Shown: positions 35,601 to 47,365 of the stretch, one piece after another | Layout of the letters: every line of letters starts with the position of its first letter | Position numbering within the stretch: position 1 is the stretch's first letter | From: Scleromitrula shiraiana | Taxonomy: Eukaryota > Ascomycota > Leotiomycetes > Helotiales > Sclerotiniaceae | Assembly: GCA_028455995.1 (NCBI GenBank) | Contig: JABELC010000003.1 | Span: 1,984,001 to 2,048,000 of the forward strand | DNA length: 64,000 bases | Direction: 5' to 3' | Translations under genes and position numbers: made by a program | The notes under the pieces: model-generated | What the model was told of the DNA's origin: nothing | The model's input: only the letters and a program-made list of their open reading frames with translations | Database searches by the model: none

Positions 35601-37605
35601 AACGCCATAGATTCTTTAAGTTTGTATGTACAATGAATTAAATAGAACTAAAATTGATGAATACCATTGTATCATGACGGACGCCGGCTACCAGCATCAC
35701 AGATGGGTATCTGCAGATGGCTGGCTCTGGTATCACATACATACAGTTGTGCTAGTATAGTATTCGATGTGATTACGAGATGGCGGAAGGGGATATTTAC
35801 TTGCTTGATTTTGCTTCAATCGCATTGTATTGGATTCTGCTTTATTTCTCTGTATGATTTCATCAATGGACTGTTCCTATATATACGTGTGTAGAAACAT
35901 ACATTTGTCTTTCCCAATTGAACAATCATCATACTATCATCTACCCAATAACTCATCTTCAGCTTCTTCAAAATAGATAAAAGGCAGACAAATCATGTAT
36001 GTATACCTAGGTAATAGTACCACATACATGGTACGCACCTATACATATACACAAAAATCCGAGATTGAGTAGGTCAATTGCATATATTGGAATTCCGATA
36101 TATTAGTTACATAGCACCAGTAGTGCGACAGGAGCAGCTGTCTGTCAATCGTGAGATAGGATGGCATGGGGTGGGATGGTATGTACTGTACTGTATTGTA
36201 GGGTATCAGCCCAGGCTGAGGTTTTGAGATCCATGTGTGTATTTATGTTGTAGTACGAGATATTTTTTGCAGGGTTTGGTTGTTGTGCAAATGCCAAATA
36301 ATGGATATTGGTAAATAGAAAGATAAATAGATATGTCTGGGTGGTCTCATGTGGGATGTTCTGTTGTATGTAGGTGTATATATAGGTAAACTACGAGGGA
36401 CTTAATGGATTCGAATTATAGATTATGAGAGATTATATTTGAATGATCATACACTTTTCTGCTATTTTCTTATTTTGGTTGCTTTGTATGGCAGAATCGA
36501 TAAAAATTTCCGCTTTACTTCAAAATCTTGACTGATAGGTTCAAGGTTCTATAGATCCTACCCGATTAGACACTCGAATGTCACCGAAGCTGTTAGTCCA
36601 ACAAATTTCTCAAATTCCTAGAATCTGGATGAGCAGAAGAATACTGTCTAATTCGAGAAATAGAGATTATATCCAAATTTAATTTAATTCAGTTCAATTC
36701 TTCCATAATGAATTAGTACTTGAGTTTGAGCTTGCTCTATATATGAAGTAAAAAATATGTAAAATGCATGAGGACTAGATTTGAGATTCACGACATCGAC
36801 ATGATTCAAATAAATCACTTTAATCTCATATTCGAAACAGAAGACCTAAAATACCACAAAGATAGTTTTGTAATCGAATGCTCCATTGGTGTTTTAATCG
36901 GTTAGTCCTTCTACACACATCAGAAATACTGATGGCCATAGATGTATATCAATCAATATTCAGATTATTGCTGCTACACATTATTCACTCGAGGCCAACT
37001 TGAATAGGTTCAAACAGTTCAAGGCCTGATATCCAAATATTCTTTCACTCTAGCGTGGATAAGGGTGATAGATCAATGAAAAAGTGGCAATGTGAACGTT
37101 CATTCTCGGCTTCAACGACATATTTCATGACCTATTCGAGCTTCATACGATATCCTTTGTCTTTATGTTGATGTCAATAATAGTATCCTGTCAATCAAAG
37201 AATGTAATAATAGCATTTTCCTAAGAGTGTATCAGTCCCTTGTCAAGATTGAACTTGACAAAGAAACGTATTTTCCTGTTCCATGTTTTGTTTTCATATT
37301 GTTAGACTGGCTATTGTTGTTATCATCTACTGTCACGAGCATATACTTAACAAATTGAACACAATAGAACGATTTTATTTGGGTTAAAAAATTATTTGAG
37401 AAATAGGCGCCTGAATGGCAACCTATTGGAAACACATACTTGCTAGGAAACACCTCGTTGAATTTCAAAAATTTCAAGAAAACGCCTAAACATTCACCTC
37501 TATATACCACTATTTTTGTTTTTTTCTAGCATTTTCTGATAAAAAAGGAAAGAAAAGAAACACTTACCTGAAACTCACCTCCCTCCCTCCATCCATCCCA
37601 TAGAA

Positions 37606-37824
37606 TCAGCGAGGATTCGTACAAGGAGTACAAAGCTCACGCCAAGTAGGCTCATGAACGCCATCCCAATGAGGTTGAGTCCAGAGATTGGCACAGTTAG
37701 CGCAGAGTTGGTAGACGGCCTCATGACCGAAGTCATAGCAGCAGGCACATTTAATCACTCTGTATACGCAGTATGAACAGAGAGGAAGATGAAAACGGGG
37801 TGCCCATGGGTATGAGTCAGCCAT
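37606..37824 (-). CDS. Small Cys-rich protein, 72 aa (longer 124-aa form possible)
   Basis: From the ATG at 37824 (MADSYPWAPRFHLPLCSYC) the protein has Cys pairs CSYC, CACC, CANC and CTPC, with His and Trp between them, suggesting zinc binding. It resembles other short Cys-rich fungal proteins of unknown role and is similar in style, though not in sequence, to the 66-residue protein at 9839. An in-frame ATG at 37980 would add 52 residues including His/Thr repeats (HTHTHNN) encoded by a GT microsatellite, so the shorter form is preferred. There is no membrane segment or clear signal peptide. It lies just upstream of the gene-poor region's right border. Confidence 0.5.
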   Translation of the reverse strand: MADSYPWAPRFHLPLCSYCVYRVIKCACCYDFGHEAVYQLCANCANLWTQPHWDGVHEPTWRELCTPCTNPR

Positions 37825-38131
37825 GATCAGTGCAGTGGTGGTAATGGGGTTTGAAAATGGTTGTGGGTTGTTGTGTGTGTGTGTGTGTAGTGAGTTAGGT
37901 GTGTATGTGGATGAGGAAAGAAATTTTTGGATTGAAAAATGGGGAGAAGACATATCTACGGCAAAAGGATTGTTCGCCATTTACTCTGAGATTCTTTCAT
38001 ATGTTCAAGTGATGTGTTCAAACCCACAACATACGGGAAATCATCGTTCAGATTATAGTATCTGTTCAAAATCAGAACAGTATTTTTAATCTCGAGAATG
38101 ACTCTTAATTGATATTACATTCTAGCCCTAA

Positions 38132-39624
38132 TCAGACATGCTGGTGAACATCAAAATCATCTGAATGTTTCGAGGCGTGATCATTCTTTCCATAACTCAC
38201 GTCCACAACTGTCGTCTCTTTAATGCCATATCTATACGCCTCCCTCAATATACTCTCATCACTGCCATTATCCATGCCGCCCGCCGCACTTCTCTCGCTA
38301 TCGACTTGAGCCGAATATTGACGCGGCCTTTCACTGAATTCATCTCGTCTTATCGAGCTCAACGCATATCCATGTCCCAATTTAGAGCCACTTTTAATTG
38401 GTCCACTTTGATCATCTGAAGATTTTGATTCTCCTTTTAGTCTCTTGTAAAGAGGTCGGAGAACAGGGATGCTAGCACAAGCTATGGCGACTAGAAGCTC
38501 ACTAGATCCCCAAAGAATGAGGGGAACCGTATCATCTATATACGTATGCTGGTTAGTTTCTCGCAACCCATTCACGAACTAGTAATAATATGGTACATGA
38601 CCACTTAATCTAGAATCACTTACAAGTATAATCGCCAGTTCCTAGCGCACTCAACTCTATTGCACGAACGATACCGCATATACCTGCACTGTCACCACGT
38701 AAGCAAATATTGCCATACGAATCCGTTGGCCAAGCAAGAAAATGGCTCATTAGTACTTACAAAACCCCCAATGTAAGTCCACAAGAGATAACCAGTCTCT
38801 CTTTCCTTCTAATCTGGACCTTGGCTAGAAAATACCATGGGAATAGTGCTAACACCAAATCCATGAAAGCAGTATACGATCCAGAGAAGATTGCATTTGC
38901 TCTGAAATCGAAATTAACCTTATGAGGTAGCATTGGATTAAAGACAGCTTCAGTTGGGGTACTTTGCACGAAATCCAACGTGGCACATTGAATACATACA
39001 ATCCAAGTGCTAACGATACAGCACCAAAGGAAAATCTTGTGCCATGGAACAATCACGAGTCGGAGGAGAAATACTGCCACGGCGGATTTACTAGTTGCGA
39101 TCGCAATTACTAGAATAAGGAGAAATTAGGAATGAGCTCATCGAGAGAGATAGGCAAGTTACTTGGATCTGACGCATGAATAGATACCAAAATCGAACAT
39201 ATAAACATGAATCGAGTCCCAGCCGCGATTGAGTTGGGAAAGGAAAGAAAAGGGGATATGCTCACTATTGCATGTTTGGCCAGCTATCTCCATCTTGTTC
39301 GAAGCAACAAACTGGCTCAAAGTCAAGTCATTAAAGTGACTCCCGAGGCCCCACTGAGCTGCCACAGTACAGAAACTTGTGTACATAACGAACAAAACCT
39401 AAGTAAGAACAAGGTAATTACCAATTAGAATACAACATCGGCAATAAACATGAGAATAGACAAGTACTCACAAGACTAGCTATCATAAGCCAATCATCAT
39501 AACCAGAAGTTTGCACAACGAAATATCGTGTGTAAATTCTGAGACCTACAAACACAGCGGCGAGTGCAGTCTCACACCACATCACTGCGATGATAGTAGG
39601 TCCTAAGGCTGCAAGATGACCCAT
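38132..39624 (-). CDS. Fungal rhodopsin-domain (Pth11-like) integral membrane protein, 316 aa, five exons
   Basis: Exons: 39472-39624, 39266-39398, 38761-39109, 38624-38688 and 38132-38535. The introns (73, 156, 72 and 88 bp) have GTGAG/GTAAGT donors and YAG acceptors, and the total is 951 nt. The product is hydrophobic with about seven membrane segments: ALAAVFVGLRIYTR, then YDDWLMIASL, VLFVMYTSFCTVAAQWGLG, IAIATSKSAVAVFLLRLVI, FLWCCIVSTWIVCIQCATL, FMDLVLALFPWYFL, AGICGIVRAIELSALG and ELLVAIACASIPVLRPLY. These are the hallmarks of the fungal rhodopsin-like domain family of plasma-membrane proteins. The cytoplasmic tail is hydrophilic, Ser/Asp/His rich. There is no N-terminal CFEM domain. The second intron is long and could hide a small exon. 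Confidence 0.85.
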
Positions 39625-40420
39625 TTTCCACGTGCAGATCAGTAAGGCAATGCAACGCAGTGAACTCTGATTGTGCCGCTAGCTCACACCTATGTTAGAT
39701 CTATGTTAAAAATATTGGGAAGACTAGTGGGTATATTTAATTAAGCAATATTTGTGGGCTTTTTTGCAGAAAATGAGTTCTGACTTTGGGTAGTGACAGA
39801 AAGAGAAATTCTAGAACTGGTGAAAGAAAGAAAAGAACTAAAGCATGTTCCCATAGAACATCACCTGAGATATATCTATCAAATTATATCCATGAGTGTA
39901 TAGTGTTGTGTTTACTAATGTGTCAGTTCAGTGAAAATACTTCAGAAAAGATCTTCAGGAGAGCAAGGGCATATATCAAACCTACGTATTAACTGTCGTT
40001 CAGAAGATTCCTAAGAAAGATAAAGGTATGCCGGAGACCAAGGATTACAAAACGATCATAGCTCTGTATATAAAAATCCCCGGAAACCTTCCGCTTGGTA
40101 AATTGAGAGTTTAAGTTGATACTTACAAACGTGATGTGCTAGGATGCTACGTCCTCATCTCCATGTCAACATTCCAGAACCTAGCCTAGATTGATGTATG
40201 ATCATCGCAGTAAGATCCATTTGGGCATTCGAGAGACTCTTACGATGCATGGATTGAGTCTTGACCGCTTACCAATCACATACAAAGTTGTGTAAATCTA
40301 TCAGTGCTAAACATCATGAAGAAGACTCGGAGGGAAAAAAAGAAATGGAAGAAAGTTAGAGGACCAATACATGAAAGCAGGTCAGAAACCTAACCTATGC
40401 CATAATCCAAAATTATGCAC
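39625..40420. other. Intergenic, upstream of the membrane protein gene
   Basis: Promoter-side DNA of normal composition. No gene seen; short open frames have no features. Confidence 0.4.
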
Positions 40421-43050
40421 GCTTACATTTATATATATGTACTAGTACTACTAGTACTAGTAGTAGTAATATTTAATATATTGATTTCAAAAAATGATAA
40501 ATTCTATTTATTTACTAGTATTTACTAGTAGTATTATAATTTAGATTTATTCTATATATACAAGTTATCATCCGACTCGTGGCTATATAACTTGAACTTC
40601 AAGTTCAAGTTACTAGTAATAAATAACTTGAACTTGAAATTGATTTTAGATATATTATATGATACTACTAGTAGTACTAGTAGTAGTATTATATATATAA
40701 TTTATTTTATTAGATATTTAAAATTAATAAATTAATAAATTTTCTTTTGTACATCATGCTAGTATACAAAATCATAAAATGATCATTTTTATTTTATTGC
40801 ATCTCCAATGCCTATTTCGTTTACTTCGTTTATTCCTTTCTCTATCTATTTCGTCCAAATACTAATCATAAATAAGTGCAAAGATGACACGGTAACGAAA
40901 GCAAACACAACCACAGATGTTTAAAGGAAAATTACATGGAAGCTCCGAGCTAATCAATCTCTGATAGTCTACTTAGGATACCAGACATCCGCATATAATC
41001 AGGTGTTTTTGAACTAGACCATTTTGAAATATCTGTTAGTAATATAAGTATTCAAGGACTGAACTATGTCATATATATACCGTATAATCTCGACAAACTG
41101 AGGTTTACCCAGTTCTGATTGAGCTTAGCAGAGCCCCCCTCCCGTCGCTAACCATAACCAACTTGAAGACGGCAAGAAAGCTCCAGTTTTTGAACTTTAT
41201 AACGAATCAAAATCTATCCACTTTATCGATCTTTCCAATCAGATTTTCATAATTCAGCGGATATGGTATTCTGACTTGAGCCTAGGTAAACCTCTGTTTA
41301 TTGAGATTATATGGTATGATTGTATATGAATGGAACGTGCTTTCAAAATCTAAACAACTCACTCTAGTGTGGATACAACGACGGAGCATTCAAAACTCGA
41401 TTGGGGTATTAAGACGGCACGTAGACACAACAGATGATATAGTAATAGAAAGTCGAGTTGCCGTATCCACCTCCCTATTTCTGACTAGAATAGAATTCGG
41501 TACAAAGAAGCGCCGCGTAGAGAATACGCTTCAAGTTCCCCCACTTTAGTGGCCTCTGCTTGAAACTAGGAATTGAATACGGATATACAATTCAAGCTGC
41601 GTAGCTCAATAGAGTGATTTTTTGCAAAAAAATACAGACAATAGAGTGGATAGGGTTTAACCCCTTTAAATAAGGGGGGGAGATCCATTATGCACTCGGA
41701 GGACCCTAACTATAAAAGTGTTAATTTTGTAGGGGTTTTTGCAATATATTGTATAGATTCGGACTCGGATTCGACAAAGATTTACAAAGATGAATTAGAT
41801 TTAGAATGATTTTTAAAGAAGTTTGATTCATTTTTGAATCGATGTCGATTCGGCAAAATCGAGAATTTTGACAATCGAGAACTTGTTTTGAAAATCGAGA
41901 AAAGTGAAGATATACGCAAAAATGGGTCAATTCAAGCAATTCAACTAATTCAACCTTTAGTAATTAGTTGCTCAATTAACAATTAATCGTACTAATTCAA
42001 TTGAACTTGAAGAATCTTATTTTCAACAAGATACTAGTAGATCAACTCTCAGGCTATAAACTCAACGAGATTATCTAGTAGTAGTAAACGAACTTCTTTT
42101 TTTGATTTTTTTTAATCTTTAATTTTCAAGTTACTAGTAGTATTATTAATTTCGATTTTGATAGCATGATTTATTATTTTAATTTTATTAATTGAATTGT
42201 TAATAAATAAATTTATATTTCAAGTTTTATTAATACTTTGAACTTTGAAAATCCGAGTCGTTATTTAATAAGTTATAAATTAGTATTAAAAATATATAGG
42301 AATCATTATAATATAGTAATAGAAGTAGTAACTTGAAAATTTAAAATATAGTATATACATAGTAATACTAGTACTTATAAATAGTACCAAACTGACACTA
42401 TCATAACTTCAAGTTCAATTTTTAAAAATCATTAAAATTACTCCTTCAAATTTTTACTACTATATAGTATAATAATTTATATTCTTCAAGTTATACTAAC
42501 TTGAATTATTATATTCAAGTTAAGATATTATTTAATATAATTTTGATTTGAATACTAGTAAATTACTATTAAAACTTGATTTTAAAAAATTTAAAAAGTT
42601 CAAAATACTATCTTCAAGTTTCTCAGTTAATTTTAATTCCGAGTCTTTAATAATATTATCATACTACTACTACTAGTATTCAAAGTTCAAAATCATTATT
42701 TAATCTTTAATTATTAATAATAAATACTTCAATATAAAAATAATTTATATTTCAAGTTAAGATGATGATGATATCACTAGTAAATAATTCTATAAATAAT
42801 TGATCGATTTATTTACTACTAGTAGTAACTCTATTGCCAGTGCGCTGGATGGATCAGAAAAGAGATTAATAGTACATGTCTGATTAGTCAGCAAAATAAA
42901 AGCTCTTATACTAGTAGCCATTCTTATTATCTAATTATAGACCAACTTGAATAACTTCAATAATATATACTAGTAACTAGTACTACTACAATCATGATTA
43001 TCACACTGACAACTAGATCTTGTCTTTTCTAGATCATGATTCTATCTACT

Positions 43051-43052
<2 letters not shown>
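40421..43052. repeat. AT-rich island with ACTAGTA and TTCAAGTT words (RIP-like)
   Basis: Very AT-rich, with many copies of ACTAGTAGTA/TACTACTAGT and AACTTGAA/TTCAAGTT, and without coding potential except scattered short frames. An interior block (about 40860-41960) is less extreme. The texture resembles repeats degraded by C-to-T mutation (RIP), as seen in gene-poor parts of ascomycete genomes. No transposase or reverse transcriptase motif could be read in any frame. Confidence 0.5.

Positions 43053-43086
<34 letters not shown>
43053..43086. repeat. 34-T homopolymer
   Basis: An uninterrupted run of 34 T. Read on the minus strand it is a poly(A) tract, as at the 3' end of a retroposed sequence, and the next 320 bp to the right have a contrasting, balanced composition. 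Confidence 0.9.
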
Positions 43087-43087
<1 letters not shown>

Positions 43088-43139
43088 TAAAATCACTTTA
43101 ATCCCCTGTTTCTTAGGTACTAGTATTAATCGTTTTGAA

Positions 43140-43420
43140 TTATGACAAAAAAAAAGCTACCTGGTCCCTCGCCCGGGGAATGTATTCATGCTAACGGAAA
43201 TGAAGCCACTGAGCCGTTACGCCACTGTGGGTGGGAACTAAACTGGTGGGGCCGCACTTCTAGGTTCAATCCAACGGTCTATTATACTTCTATGGGGAAT
43301 ATTCTTCTCGGGGTTCCTGGTTTGTTTCCGCTGTGTCGGTGCATTTGTTTTCGAGGTCAGATCATCTCTTCGTACGACAATAATTTTTTTCTCGCCTATG
43401 CCTTGTAAATGTACGAATTT
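43140..43420 (-). other. Balanced-composition island in AT-rich DNA; possible retroposed or Pol III-type element
   Basis: This 280-bp block is GC-normal inside very AT-rich flanks. On the minus strand it holds a GGCTCAGTGG word like a tRNA A box and a perfect 6-bp stem (43192-43197 with 43214-43219). It ends in nine T (43147-43155), like a Pol III terminator, and is followed by the poly(A) at 43086-43053. The plus-strand open frame here has no similarity that I recognise. A SINE-like insertion is one explanation; it is not proven. Confidence 0.3.
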
Positions 43421-44925
43421 GTTTCTAATGTCGGAATATGTCTAACTAGTTAGCAATAATCTACAAGGTGCGCTCTCAATTTCAACCACTCAAAAAAATT
43501 GCGTTTGGTAGGCTGGTCAACAGTTATGATACCGTAATGGTGGATCTTCTTTATCTTTAGTAGGTGGATGGATTACTGCCTCGCTCTACTTGGACTTCTT
43601 GTGGATCCAGGATTCATATGCTTGCAAGCTTTTATCATTGAGAATGAGATTCTGTACTTACTAGTATTTATAATGCGTAAATAAATCCACTCATTTAAAC
43701 AGTTGAACCAACGATTGGAATGCAGTATAAGAAAACGATTTTATAATATTTTTATTGAGGTTTTATTATGATTGGTTTGGGTTTACGATGGTTGAGAGGC
43801 TCGACTTTAACAATTTAGACCTAACAATATCTGAGTAAGAAAATCAAAATCACAGTTTTCGCACTGTCAGTCCAGATATATATAATTCACCACCGTTTCT
43901 GCTTAAACTAGCCTACTACTAGTAGTAGGTTGGGGGGATTATATAAAATAGATGATCTTTTATATAAGGTATAATATAAAGCAACTTGAAAAAGAGCATT
44001 ATATGACTTTATATTCATAGTATATTTTTGCCATGGTTAATAAAATTGTAAAAATGAATAATAAACTTGAATAAAGCAAATTATAAATGACTCGGATTAA
44101 CAGTACGATAAATTACTACTGACTCGGAGTCAACTTCAAGTTGAAACTTGAATTAACCAAAAAAAAAAGAATTAATTACCTAATTGACCAAATTTTTTTT
44201 AAAAAGCATTACTCGATTCAAGTTAGTACCGATATCCAAAAAAGAAAAGTCGATTCGTCTTTTATATATATATTTTTTACTAAATTATATTATTATTCGA
44301 TCGAATAAAAAATTAAATTGATTTTTTAAAAGTTCAAAGTGCTAAAGGACTCTATTATGCAGGCACGAATGCATGCAGGGTATGGAGGATGACATGTGGG
44401 AGACATTCATTATTCTCGTGGGATTACTTATATCATGCCATAAAGTATTGAAGGTTGTTATCAGGAGCTCCACATTTGTCTGGGCGCTTGATGGAGGTAT
44501 GGTGTAGATAATTGTTGCCTGTAGTGAACGGAGCTTGAAGTCACTCTCATAATGAGGGGAAATTTTGATGTCCGATATCTCATACTATATCTGTTACTCA
44601 TTTGGTAGACCGTCCGTGATGGTGGCCTATCATACTCACCCATGAGCAGTGAACATCCTCTCTACTCACAATATGAGAGTTTCGGACCCCGTTCCCAGCT
44701 AAATCTAGATGTTTACCAAATTGCGTCCCCCCACTATAGCAAGGTTCGTCGATGGTACAGTACGGATTAAGTTTCATATCCAGAGCTTATATTGCGCTCT
44801 TGACCCACCAAAGTCGTGGAAAACCATGCCCTCTTTCATACTAAATACATGTGCACTCGGATTCATGGTTCGCGGCAGTTGACAAGTTGTGGTGCTCTCA
44901 ACCTTCCTGTTAGAGACATTTTGGG
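43421..44925. other. AT-rich flank, then upstream region of the vanillyl-alcohol oxidase gene
   Basis: AT-rich to about 44340 with the same ACTAGTA/AACTTGAA words, then normal composition. No gene seen. Confidence 0.45.
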
Positions 44926-44936
44926 TATATATATAC
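44926..44936 (+). promoter_or_regulatory. TATA-box-like element upstream of the VAO gene
   Basis: TATATATATAC lies about 100 bp upstream of the ATG at 45037, a plausible distance for a TATA box with a short leader. Motif and position only. Confidence 0.35.
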
Positions 44937-44970
44937 TCGAACAGATATCCTAGAGAAATCACTCTTCTTA

Positions 44971-45010
44971 TATACCCCACCATATTCAGTTATACCCCAC
45001 CATATTCAGT
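44971..45010 (+). repeat. Perfect 20-bp tandem duplication in the VAO 5' leader
   Basis: TATACCCCACCATATTCAGT is repeated exactly at 44971-44990 and 44991-45010, ending 26 bp before the start codon. It probably lies in the 5' UTR or core promoter. Confidence 0.9.
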
Positions 45011-45036
45011 TGAGATCTACGTTACTTCCAGTGAAA

Positions 45037-46962
45037 ATGTCTTCTTCAATCAAATCCAAGCCCCTCGCTCTCCGTGTGCCCAACACAGCATCTACATCTC
45101 AAAGTCCAAATGATCCTCTGGCTCTTCCACCAGGAATCACTTCCGAGAAATATGCAGAGTTTATTACTCAAGCTCAAGAAATAGTTGGCGCCGAAAATGT
45201 TACAATCATCAAGAAGAAAGAAGAACTCACAAAAGAGCTATATACTGATCCTTCAAAAGCTCATGACATGTACCATCTTTTCGATAAGGACTACTTCGTC
45301 GTATCTAGCACGATTGCACCACGCTCAGTTCCTGAGGTTCAAGCAATTGTCCGGCTTTGCAACGAATTTGAGATACCACTTTGGCCATTTTCCATCGGTA
45401 GAAATGTAGGGTATGGAGGAGCAGCGCCAAGAGTTCCCGGAAGCATAGGATTAGACATGGGTAGAAACATGAACAAGGTTTTGGAGGTAAACACTGACGG
45501 TGCATATGCCTTACTCGAGCCTGGTGTGACTTTCTTCGGTCTGTATGACTATTTAAAGGAGAAGAAACTTGATGAACAACTCTGGATTGATACTCCAGAT
45601 TTGGGAGGTGGATCGGTTGTGGGAAATACCATCGAGCGTGGTGTTGGATATACGCCATATGGAGGTTCGTGATATATTTTCCCTTGTCGAGACCAACATT
45701 AGCTAACTGATAGAACAGACCATTTCATGATGCATTGCGGTCTAGAAGTCGTCCTTCCTACTGGCGAACTCGTTAGAACTGGCATGGGTGCACTACCTGA
45801 CCCAACGCAGCCAACAGTGGAAGGTGGCTTGGATGCACAACCAGGAAATAAGTGCTGGCAGGTATGTAGTATCCGAATCTAGGTTTCATACTGACTGACA
45901 ATTGCACTAGTTATTTCCCTACGGCTTCGGCCCATACAATGATGGTATCTTCTCCCAAAGCAACCTTGGGATAGTCACTAAGATGGGTATATGGGTAAGT
46001 GATAGGCTCATTTTATCATAGAGTTCCCTCAGCTAATTCGCATTCCGAACCCTTAGCTCATGCCAAATCCCGGTGGATACCAACCGTACCTCATTACATT
46101 TCCAAAAGATACGGATCTCCCAAAGATTGTTGATGTTATTCGTCCCCTACGTCTGCAAATGGTTCTCCAAAACGTGCCCTCGATTCGTCATATTCTTCTC
46201 GATGCCGCAGTGATGGGGACAAAGAAGAGTTATTTCGATGTTGATCGCCCTCTCAGCGAAGAAGAACTTGACACAATAGCCAAGAAACTCAATCTTGGTA
46301 GATGGAATTTCTATGGTGCTCTGTATGGTCCCAAGCCTGTTCGCGATGTTCTCTGGCAGGTAGTTAAAGATTCGTTCGGTACCATTGAAGGAGCAAAATT
46401 CTTCCTTCCTGAGGATATCAAGGAGAAGTGTGTTTTACACATCCGCGCCCAAACTCTTCAAGGTATTCCAACAATTGACGAACTTTCCTGGGTAGACTGG
46501 CTACCAAATGGTGCCCATCTTTTCTTCTCACCAATTTCTAAGATTTCCGGCGATGATGCAAGTAAGCAGTACGCCATTACACAAAAGATGGTACTAGATG
46601 CTGGATTTGATTTCATTGGTACATTCACAATTGGTATGCGTGAGATGCACCATATCGTATGCTTAGTATTCGATCGTGAGAACGAGGATCAAAAACGTCG
46701 TGCTCACAAACTCATTCGTGAGCTTATCCAAGTCTGCGCGGAGAACGGATGGGGAGAATACAGAACACACATTGCATTGATGGATCAGATTGCAGAGACA
46801 TATGGCTGGAATGATAATGCTCAGATGAAGTTGAACGAGAAGATCAAGAACGCACTTGATCCTAAAGGTATCCTAGCGCCTGGAAAGAATGGCGTTTGGC
46901 CGGCTTCGTATGATAAGGAAGCTTGGAGATTAGATGTAAACTCTACAAGATCGAGACCTTAA
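45037..46962 (+). CDS. vaoA: Vanillyl-alcohol oxidase (VAO)-family flavoenzyme, 586 aa, four exons
   Basis: Exons 45037-45664, 45719-45861, 45911-45994 and 46057-46962 (introns 54, 49 and 62 bp, all with clear branch and acceptor sites) give 1761 nt. The protein matches fungal vanillyl-alcohol oxidase along its length: PP-loop SIGRNVGYGGAAPR (residues 119-132), LWIDTPDLGGGSVVGN, GVGYTPYGDHFMMH and YGFGPYNDGIFSQSN. Known VAO catalytic residues have counterparts at a nearly constant offset: Y126, D188 and Y205 for Tyr108, Asp170 and Tyr187, and H439, Y520 and R521 for His422 (covalent FAD), Tyr503 and Arg504. It therefore should be an active, covalently flavinylated oxidase of 4-alkylphenols. 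No secretion signal is seen; fungal VAO is intracellular/peroxisomal. The related 4-cresol dehydrogenase and eugenol oxidase types are alternatives for substrate. Confidence 0.93.
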
Positions 46963-47365
46963 CTATACATAATATCGAGGAATCATATAGGACGAAGGTT
47001 CAATCAATAACACAAGAATTAATTCAGATGTTGCCGCGGCATTGATGTCTAGTAAAACTGAAACTTGAGCTCAGTCACGTGCCATTGTGTGACAGTTTTA
47101 ACGCCATCGATGGTCAACTGTAAAGTATTGTTCTTTTTCAAAGTAGACTTTAGACGAAGTATATAAAGAAACGTAGAAGATTAAGTTTTTTTACTCAAGA
47201 TTTGATGTGATACCCAGTGGAAAGATGGAGAGACGTTCGGTGCATAGACTTTTAGCGCCAATCTAGCTTCGCAATTCCATCCCACTTGCCGAGTTTCGCA
47301 TCTTTCTTACCTCGCGATATAAACTTTCCTCCAGCAACCAACACAAATTTAAAATAGTAGCAGAC
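46963..47365. other. Intergenic between VAO and alpha/beta hydrolase
   Basis: About 400 bp, with the VAO 3' UTR and the promoter of the next gene. No other feature seen. Confidence 0.5.

Larger units (their letters stand above)
31001..37605. other. Gene-free region, microsatellite-rich, part 2
   Basis: Continues the simple-repeat landscape: ATGC palindromic runs (31236-31256), TATCA (31868-31890), TA (32245-32271), GACGA (32405-32436), TACG (32664-32684) and many TACATACA words. ACGCGT palindromes occur at 32389 and 33251. From about 36.4 kb the sequence becomes ordinary AT-rich DNA with fewer repeats. No open frame has a recognisable domain. No RNA gene is recognised. Confidence 0.6.

Noticed and set aside
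43200..43280. Possible tRNA gene (GGTTCAATCC and GGCTCAGTGG words)
   Set aside because: The two words are on opposite strands and no cloverleaf with acceptor and T stems can be drawn; kept only as a weak non-coding element.
43142..43408. 88-residue plus-strand frame in the balanced island
   Set aside because: It has no similarity that I recognise, starts beside an A homopolymer and has no splice or promoter context.
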